Source of the DNA: Chlamydomonas sphaeroides
Lineage: Eukaryota > Chlorophyta > Chlorophyceae > Chlamydomonadales > Chlamydomonadaceae
Direction: 5' to 3'
Length of the DNA: 11,113 nt
NCBI GenBank assembly: GCA_001662425.1
Contig: BDDC01001832.1
Location: forward strand, 8,489 to 19,601
This document shows positions 9,501-11,113 of this stretch, piece after piece. The notes below the pieces were generated by a model that did not search any database, was not told the DNA's origin, and was given only the letters and a program-made list of their open reading frames with translations. Numbering within the stretch: position 1 is the stretch's first letter; each line of letters starts with the position of its first letter. A program made the translations under genes and the position numbers.

Positions 9501-11113
9501 ACATCACACAATACCACATGCTGCCTAACTTCCAGGACCACACCTGCCGCGGCCCCAACGGCGAGCGAGGCACACGGCTCTCCACCCGTGGCTGCCAGTT
9601 CACGTACCCGGACGCCCCCGCCAGCTCGTGCCCCGCCGTGTTCGCGGGTAGGCGACAGGGCGCGAGGGGCGGGGGGCACAGCAAACAGGGCGTGATGGGC
9701 TAGGGGCAGAGCAAACAGGGCGCGCGCATACCAGCAGCGGCATCACGCACTTGTGTGTTGCCCTGTGCCTGCCTGCATCGCCGCATGCCCCCTGCTGCCA
9801 GGCCTCGACTTCGACAACTTCGGTGCGCTCGACATTGTGGTGACCTGGACCTTCAATGGCCAGACCTTTTCTATCACCTCCGGCACGCCCACCACCGGCG
9901 GCGGCCGCCACAGCGGAGATGATCTATTTTCCAAGCCCCTGGCCGCCGCGTCCGAGGAGGTGGTGTGGCCATACGACCGGCCGCCCATGTCCGGACCCGA
10001 GGCCACGAACTACTACGTCTGCGTCCGGGCCCGCGACACGACTGTGCGGCCGCTGCTGACCACTGCCACGCTAAGGGCATACGTGGATGGGATACGTGAG
10101 TATGCCAAGGAGGCTGCGTGCGGTTGCAGCATAGCTTGAGCACGGGTGCGCAGGGTCAAGTACATGTCTGCAGCAGCGCAGACCACAGCATTTGCCTTTC
10201 CGTGCGTGGCCCCCTCCCGCCCGCGTCAGTCATGCGGGGGTGAAATACATGTTCGCCACACGTATCCTCCGCAACCAAGCAACGAGAACCTATCCCTCTA
10301 CCTTGCTCCTCCCTCCGCAGCAAGGCTGACGTCCACGCTGCTGCCGGGTGTCGCCCCCAGCAACGCCACAATCTGCACTCCCACCACCCCCGGGTACCTG
10401 GGACAGTACGGCTATGCGCTGCCACCCTCGCCGCCCCCTCTGCCGCCAAGCCCACACCCCCCTGCGCCGCCACCGCCCAGCCCACCACTTCCGCCCTCTC
10501 CTCCTCCAGCGCCCAGCCCCCCTAAGCCGCCCAACCCACCGCCCAACCCGAAGCCACCGTCACCACCCAGGCCTCCCCCCAACCCCAAGCCAAGCCCTCC
10601 CCGGCCACCGCCCTCTCCCCCTGCACCGCCACCACCCCCGTCGCCCCCTCCTGAACCCAGCCCTCCATCTCCACCCTCGCCGCCACAGCCCCCTACTCCT
10701 CCGCCGCCGCTTTCTCCTTCAGAGCCCAGCCCACCGCAGCCGCCCGAGCCAACGCCGCCACCACAACCCTCTCCTCCAGCACCACCGCCGCCCAGCCCTC
10801 CACAATTACCAACTCCGAACACTGCAGCACCCAACCCTCCGAGCCCCAGCCCGCTGTCGTCACCCCCCAGCTCACCCCAGCCCCCACCAGCGCCCCCCTT
10901 ACCGCCTAGGCCGCCCCAGCCCCCGCCGTCGCCTCCATCACCCCCCAAGCCGCCCAGCCCACCCAAGCCACCAAGCCCCCCCAAGCCACCAAAGCCTCCT
11001 CCACCCGCACCTCCTTCTCCACCCAGTCCCCCGCCGCCGGCTCCTTCAACCCCTCCGGAACCCCCATCAGCACCATCACCGCCCAGCCCGCCTCCCCCCC
11101 CCCCCTCGCCCCC
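302..11113 (+). CDS. Multi-exon gene for a modular lectin / Cys-rich / proline-rich secreted glycoprotein (both ends outside window)
   Basis: Exons that join in phase from 2021 on: 2021-2103, 2244-2318, 2481-2520, 2643-2693, 2875-2931, 3092-3120, 3342-3412, 3618-3679, 3833-3903, 4038-4182, 4363-4620, 4717-4874, 4960-5050, 5161-5243, 5410-5536, 5661-5752, 6011-6141, 6281-6635, 6779-6991, 7152-7325, 8727-9203, 9353-9435, 9536-9647, 9802-10095, 10321-11113. They total 4,125 nt, about 1,375 codons. Likely upstream exons are 302-about 533, 755-815, 981-1009, 1249-1313 and 1369-1403. All introns used are GT-AG. Splice sites were chosen by matching phase and by aligning the repeated modules with each other, which gives strong internal support. 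Parts seen are B-lectin domains, eight six-cysteine modules, a YfaP-like domain and a Pro-rich rod. Cysteines in register and many N-x-S/T sequons (for example NGTN, NGSW, NGTW, CNST, NATI) suggest passage through the secretory pathway. No start, signal peptide, promoter or stop is visible. The exact gene name is unknown to me. Confidence 0.82.
755..1009 (+). CDS. Two short candidate exons with a worn or shortened Cys-rich module (755-815, 981-1009)
   Basis: The acceptor CCCGCAG at 748-754 is followed by CC TGC, the same phase-1 entry as the clear module starts at 3342 and 7152. The frame then reads CGAAPANWCGVGNRDVCGS up to a GTGAGT donor at 816. CGAAPANWC fits the C1-P-W-C2 start of the six-cysteine module. 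The second piece lies between CCCGCAG and GTGAGG at 1010. It is 29 nt long and, in phase, reads TCPALAPPA, which lines up with the LCPAHFED end of a module. It has the same length and phases (2 in, 1 out) as the exon at 3092-3120. The middle of the module (DCDG loop, SRGC) is missing, so this is either a contracted module or two surviving pieces of a decayed one. No transcript evidence is available. Confidence 0.35.
1249..1403 (+). CDS. Two candidate exons forming the first half of six-cysteine module 1 (1249-1313, 1369-1403)
   Basis: After GTATGCAG the frame reads (E)CEVPRTFCLGGAVQKVDCDGQ, matching C1..C2..DCDG of the clear modules. It is entered in phase 1 as usual and leaves in phase 0 at a GTGTTC donor (1314). 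After a proposed 55-base intron, the acceptor CACTGCCAG (1360-1368) opens CSDGLLYRGLLT, similar to VCEMPDGRRAVQLS of module 5. It ends on a phase-2 donor GTAGAG (1404). That phase fits the exon at 2021 exactly, giving ...GLLTSRGCS. Six cysteines are kept, but C3 and C4 are only three residues apart instead of the nine seen in modules 2-8. The 55-base intron is very short and reading straight through meets TAG at 1324-1326. The copy may be non-functional or the splicing may differ. Confidence 0.4.
1404..2020 (+). other. 617-base probable intron within module 1
   Basis: This is the interval between the phase-2 donor at 1404 (GTAGAG) and the acceptor before 2021 (CCCTCTCAG). It is bounded only by weakly supported exon 1369-1403 on the left. 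It holds a run of eight C near 1526-1533 and scattered module-like fragments in several frames (for example around 1462-1558), none with the full cysteine pattern and all with stops or phase conflicts. It may contain decayed module exons. Nothing else is recognisable in it. Confidence 0.45.
2021..2103 (+). CDS. Exon: C5-C6 half of six-cysteine module 1
   Basis: The acceptor CCCTCTCAG ends at 2020 and the donor is GTGAGT at 2104. The 83-nt exon reads (S)RGCSTADVDTGFPWAS then YWLCPRQLPN. This is a near match to SRGCSPDPINTGWPVAPASLCP of the exon at 5161-5243, which is also exactly 83 nt long with the same phases (2 in, 1 out). The conserved landmarks are RGCS, TG-(W/F)-P and LCP. Its best upstream partner is the phase-2 donor at 1404, across a 617-base intron. 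The next exon at 2244 is entered in phase 1, as required. From here to the right edge the reading frame can be followed without a break. Confidence 0.75.
2244..3120 (+). CDS. Six-cysteine module 2, spread over five exons
   Basis: The exons are 2244-2318, 2481-2520, 2643-2693, 2875-2931 and 3092-3120. Read together they give CQRPDTWCPSG, TVVTTANCDGDS, LSDVVCFYPDGRRGAIT, STGGCNSTDAATGLPFADA and SSKCRNFFAP. All six cysteines are present with spacing x6, x10, x9, x15, x17, close to the other copies. The WC, NCDG, VC and PDGRRG landmarks are all kept. This is the most finely divided copy in the window: it has introns between C2 and C3, C3 and C4, C4 and C5, and C5 and C6. The last acceptor (CGCCCACGAG, ending 3091) is weak and is placed only because it joins in phase and restores ADASSKC against APASSC of module 3. 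NST at the C5 turn is a possible N-glycosylation site. Confidence 0.75.
3342..3903 (+). CDS. Six-cysteine module 3, three exons
   Basis: The exons are 3342-3412 (phase 1 in, 0 out), 3618-3679 (0 in, 2 out) and 3833-3903 (2 in, 1 out). They read CARPTSLCPDPAVLRLVDC, GDEGALDWVCENSAAGIRW, AVSSAR, SCDTAQTGAPFAPASSC and PRIFAG. The acceptors are CCGCAG, ATCGCAG and ACACAG; the donors are GTGAGG, GTGCGT and GTAAGT. The cysteine spacing is x6, x10, x9, x16, x14. The usual WC has become LC, and the acidic loop is DCGDEG rather than DCDGxG. The module joins the four-cysteine cap of lectin A directly through the phase-1 intron 3904-4037. The fit to modules 6 and 7 is so close that this assignment is secure as a repeat unit, although its function is unknown. 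Confidence 0.85.
4038..4842 (+). CDS. Lectin domain A: four-cysteine cap plus bulb-type (B-lectin) beta-prism domain
   Basis: The exons are 4038-4182, 4363-4620 and the first part of 4717-4874. The first exon carries a lead (DATTQQLVADSTTQ) and the cap C-x6-C-x7-C-x16-C ending in CDR. The second reads LFSPANGTNRYVLTLQRDG, VLSLHRTPSNGSWW, PLWTTGD and GRALLLQPNGTWVLT, which are beta-prism subdomains 1 and 2. The third gives subdomain 3, NGPFRMLIRDEGELAVVNR and AWSSR. The three-fold pattern of a hydrophobic strand, D/N-G turn, L/W-x-L/V and then LW-(S/T) is that of the B-lectin family (plant GNA-type). The mannose signature QxDxNxVxY is only half kept in subdomain 1 (Q and D present, N and Y lost), so sugar binding is not assured. 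NGT and NGS sequons suggest N-glycosylation. The intron at 4183-4362 is unusual (see separate entry). Confidence 0.85.
4154..4247 (+). repeat. 31-bp direct repeat copying an exon end and its splice site into the intron
   Basis: Positions 4154-4184 and 4217-4247 match at 30 of 31 bases (C at 4174, T at 4237). The offset is 63 nt, a multiple of three. The first copy ends with the real exon end CGACAG and the donor GT; the second copy carries the same CGACAGGT inside the intron. Both copies therefore encode AASMLHVCD in the same frame. Confidence 0.9.
4183..4362 (+). other. Stop-free 180-base intron, candidate for retention or alternative 5' splicing
   Basis: The donor GTACGT follows GAC AG and the acceptor is CCCAG ending at 4362. 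Removal restores CDRLFSP, matching CERLYSP and CDRLYSP in lectins B and C, so it is a real intron of the main form. Its length is 60 codons exactly and it has no stop in the reading frame. A second donor-like site, CAG|GTCCGC at 4246, lies 63 nt (21 codons) downstream of the first and would also keep frame. Confidence 0.7.
4846..5243 (+). CDS. Six-cysteine module 4, three exons
   Basis: The module starts inside exon 4717-4874 immediately after the lectin strand AWSSR (CNPPAGWC), with no intron at the lectin/module border, unlike later units. It continues in 4960-5050 (NATIRRVDCDAHRSYDLIC then EDRALGLRGAVLS) and 5161-5243 (SRGCSPDPINTGWPVAPAS then LCPAHFED). The phases are 1, 2 and 1. The spacing is x6, x8, x9, x16, x16. 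The acidic loop is changed to DCDAHRSYD, losing the glycines. NAT right after the second cysteine, rebuilt across the intron 4875-4959, is a possible N-glycosylation site. The 85-base intron is the shortest among the securely placed ones. Confidence 0.88.
5410..5752 (+). CDS. Six-cysteine module 5, two exons
   Basis: Exon 5410-5536 reads VCVRPPSSWCPAPGVLRAL, ECDQEGSVDHVCEMPDG and RRAVQLS. Exon 5661-5752 reads SRQCSIQDYLTGWPHAPAH, MCFTHLTANGQ. The acceptors CGCGCAG and GCCCGCAG and donors GTGAGG and GTAGCT fit phases 1-2-1. The spacing is x7, x10, x9, x15, x16. The DCDG loop has become ECDQEGSVD, still acidic. The C-terminal NGQ joins across the 258-base intron 5753-6010 to DLWPQLAIGGGIT of lectin B. 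Modules 4 and 5 stand in tandem between lectins A and B, the clearest example of the lectin-Cys-Cys arrangement. Confidence 0.88.
6011..6635 (+). CDS. Lectin domain B: four-cysteine cap plus bulb-type lectin domain, two exons
   Basis: Exon 6011-6141 holds the lead DLWPQLAIGGG and the cap C-x6-C-x7-C, with the CGLYASPNDT and SDSWP landmarks. A phase-0 intron (6142-6280) then falls just before the last cap cysteine. Exon 6281-6635 reads CERLYSPGMARMLVLQGDGD, LALY, KLWSSNT, GRSLVLIEDGTWRLT, NAPFRLVVAEDG, VVSLLNRHGVEAWSS. All three lectin subdomains sit in one exon, whereas lectin A has an intron between subdomains 2 and 3. The segment LQGDGDLALY is the best match in the window to QxDxNxVxY: Q, D and Y are kept, N is D and V is A. 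If any copy binds mannose-like sugars, this one is the best candidate. The family assignment is firm; sugar specificity is inference. Confidence 0.88.
6779..6991 (+). CDS. Six-cysteine module 6, single exon
   Basis: The acceptor GGCCGCAG (to 6778) and the donor GTGGGT (6992) enclose an exon that starts and ends in phase 1 and encodes exactly one module: GCALPAGSTWCANGTLL, AADCDGSGSLDLVCEEAS, TGRRGVVLSSKGCS, TDPASTGWPWAPAALCP and TELAD. The spacing is x8, x9, x9, x16, x16. This is the cleanest copy and can serve as the reference for the family. It lacks the internal phase-2 intron found at LS|S in modules 1-5. The acidic loop D-C-D-G-S-G-S-L-D resembles DxDG-type calcium loops of other extracellular repeats, but calcium binding is only a suggestion. 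NGT after the second cysteine is a possible glycosylation site. Confidence 0.92.
7152..7325 (+). CDS. Six-cysteine module 7, single exon, shortened between C5 and C6
   Basis: The acceptor ATCTGCAG (to 7151) and donor GTAAGG (7326) bound a 174-nt phase 1-1 exon. It reads ACPTPDNSWCPDTNLRLLDC, DGAGALDFVCTAPQRQSVLS, SRDCSTTAAGSACPMAFQ. All six cysteines remain, but the C5-C6 gap is only eight residues and lacks the TGWPxAPA landmark of modules 4-6. C4-C5 is also shorter (13 against 15-16). The deletions keep frame, so this is a contracted but presumably foldable copy. It directly precedes the 1.4-kb intron and then lectin C. Confidence 0.9.
7326..8726 (+). other. 1,401-base intron between module 7 and lectin C
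   Basis: Donor GTAAGG at 7326 and acceptor ACACCTGCGCAG at 8721-8726 are both strong, and the phase-1 junction rebuilds Asp in QDAMSP. The intron is about ten times longer than its neighbours. No frame on either strand shows lectin, cap, Cys-module or transposon-protein features. The part from about 7480 to 7680 is visibly richer in A and T than the exons. It contains several GCATGC sites (7444, 7759, 7797, 7894, 7916, 8263). It may harbour an old insertion, but I see no terminal repeats or target duplication. Confidence 0.75.
7394..7429 (+). repeat. Two overlapping short inverted repeats in the long intron
   Basis: GCAAGGTG (7394-7401) pairs with CACCTTGC (7410-7417). CTTGCAC (7406-7412) pairs with GTGCAAG (7423-7429). 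The two stems share bases, so only one can form at a time. The stems are short and may be chance. They lie about 70 bases after the donor at 7326. Confidence 0.45.
8727..9203 (+). CDS. Lectin domain C: cap and bulb-type lectin domain in a single exon
   Basis: The acceptor ACACCTGCGCAG (to 8726) and donor GTAAGC (9204) bound a 477-nt phase 1-1 exon. It encodes a lead (DAMSPLLSASNTSG) and the cap C-x6-C-x7-C-x15-C with CGLYAS and DAWPCDRLYSP. The three lectin subdomains follow: RRWVLVMHAAGELALY/KVWSSGT; GRSLVVLANGTWVINNPSG; ANGPYSLAVLDEGVAALLNR/EVWSTR. Both introns of lectin A and the cap intron of lectin B are absent. The sugar-binding signature is most eroded here: subdomain 1 has HAAGELALY, with Q and D lost and only the final Y kept. 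NTS and NGT sequons are present. An ATG at 8733 could be mistaken for a start, but the exon continues from module 7 in phase. Confidence 0.9.
9353..9647 (+). CDS. Six-cysteine module 8, two exons
   Basis: Exon 9353-9435 (acceptor GTGCAG, phase 1 in, 0 out) reads DCPRPAAAWCNGPGFLTQS, LDCDGDGFL. Exon 9536-9647 (acceptor CTTCCAG, phase 0 in, 1 out) reads DHTCRGPNGERGTRLSTRGC, QFTYPDAPASSCPAVFA. The intron sits at the same place as in module 3, between the acidic loop and C4, and in the same phase 0. The loop D-C-D-G-D-G-F-L-D is the most calcium-loop-like of all copies. The spacing is x7, x11, x9, x15, x11. The C-terminal part APASSCPAVFAG closely matches module 3 (APASSCPRIFAG), which hints that modules 3 and 8 are closer to each other than to 4-7. 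This is the last Cys module before the C-terminal domain. Confidence 0.9.
9674..9722 (+). repeat. Short tandem repeat in intron (30-base period)
   Basis: GGGCACAGCAAACAGGGCG at 9674-9692 recurs as GGGCAGAGCAAACAGGGCG at 9704-9722, one mismatch, spaced 30 bases. It lies in the intron 9648-9801 in front of the YfaP-like exon. The surrounding G-rich sequence suggests local slippage. No role is evident. Confidence 0.75.
9802..10095 (+). CDS. C-terminal beta-sandwich-like domain, resembling YfaP / DUF2135
   Basis: The acceptor CTGCCAG (to 9801) and donor GTGAGT (10096) bound a 294-nt phase 1-1 exon of about 98 residues. Notable runs in order are FGALDIVVTWTFNGQTFSI, GTPTTGGGRHSGDD, EEVVWPYDRPP, NYYVCVRARDTT and TLRAYVDG. 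The order (D-x-hydrophobic strand, G-rich turn followed by DD, E-x-V-x-W-P, then a Y-x-V strand) resembles the YfaP/DUF2135 type of extracellular beta-sandwich found in bacterial proteins and, as I recall, in some algal ones. This is a pattern match by eye, not a search result. The exon has a single cysteine, unlike the modules before it. It could alternatively be an algae-specific wall domain. Its place between the last Cys module and the Pro-rich rod suggests a folded cap at the base of the rod. Confidence 0.8.
10321..11113 (+). CDS. Linker plus long proline-rich (Hyp-rich glycoprotein type) rod, open to window end
   Basis: The acceptor CCCTCCGCAG ends at 10320 and the frame continues in phase from the previous exon. 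The linker (PRLTSTLLPGVAPSNATICT then PTTPGYLGQYGYAL) contains one NAT sequon and one cysteine. From 10422 to the window end the frame is almost only Pro with Ser, Lys, Ala, Gln, Asn, Glu and Arg in PPSPP, PPKPP, PPNPP and PPAPP arrangements, at least 230 residues. Such runs in volvocine algae are hydroxylated, O-glycosylated and form stiff rods in wall or matrix proteins (for example pherophorin hinges and gametolectins). No stop or donor is clear before the edge, so further domains may follow. All four Pro codons are used, which argues for selection on the protein rather than simple DNA repeat growth. A run of 12 C at 11094-11105 is prone to length error. Confidence 0.9.

Noticed and set aside
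10412..10984. 190-codon glycine-rich open frame on the minus strand
   Set aside because: It is the exact antisense of the proline-rich rod, whose C-rich codons read as Gly on the other strand. The plus-strand frame joins in phase to recognised domains.
10321..11113. Pherophorin or gametolysin identity
   Set aside because: The proline-rich rod is shared by many volvocine wall proteins. I see no pherophorin globular domain and no metalloprotease HExxH-type motif in the window.

Overview
The window looks like nuclear DNA of a volvocine/chlamydomonad green alga (inference). It is GC-rich. It has many short exons split by introns mostly of 85-260 bases, with GTGAG/GTAAG-type donors and C-rich (T/C)GCAG acceptors. 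It ends in a long Pro/Ser/Lys-rich stretch typical of algal hydroxyproline-rich cell-wall and extracellular-matrix glycoproteins. The species cannot be named from the sequence, and nothing bacterial (operons, ribosome binding sites) is visible.

Almost everything that can be supported belongs to one large plus-strand gene that enters from the left and runs off the right edge. Neither the start codon with its signal peptide nor the stop codon is inside. I traced splice phases by hand. From 2021 to 11113, twenty-five exons join in one open frame of about 1,375 codons. From 302 to 1403 more pieces of the same repeat family can be seen, but their joins are unsure and the copies look worn.

The protein is a chain of three kinds of part. 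(1) Bulb-type (B-lectin, beta-prism II) domains: one partial at 302-533 and three complete at 4038-4842, 6011-6635 and 8727-9203. Each complete one follows a four-cysteine cap (C-x6-C-x7-C-x15/16-C). (2) A roughly 65-residue module with six cysteines and an acidic DCDG-type loop. There are eight copies (1249-2103, 2244-3120, 3342-3903, 4846-5243, 5410-5752, 6779-6991, 7152-7325, 9353-9647) plus a doubtful remnant at 755-1009. I do not recognise this module as a named family. (3) A C-terminal part: a beta-sandwich-like domain resembling YfaP/DUF2135 (9802-10095), then a short linker and at least 230 residues of proline-rich rod (10422 to the end).

The rough plan is [lectin - Cys module - Cys module] repeated. 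Every module border that could be checked carries a phase-1 intron, so the units are symmetric and can be duplicated without breaking the frame. Later copies are less interrupted by introns than earlier ones. The whole suggests a secreted, disulfide-rich, glycosylated wall or matrix protein with a stiff Hyp-rich tail. Sugar binding by the lectin domains is doubtful, because no copy keeps the full QxDxNxVxY mannose-binding signature.

Non-coding points of interest are: a 180-base intron with no stop in frame that contains a 31-bp copy of the preceding exon end; a 1.4-kb intron ten times longer than its neighbours; and a marked excess of the palindrome GCATGC in introns.
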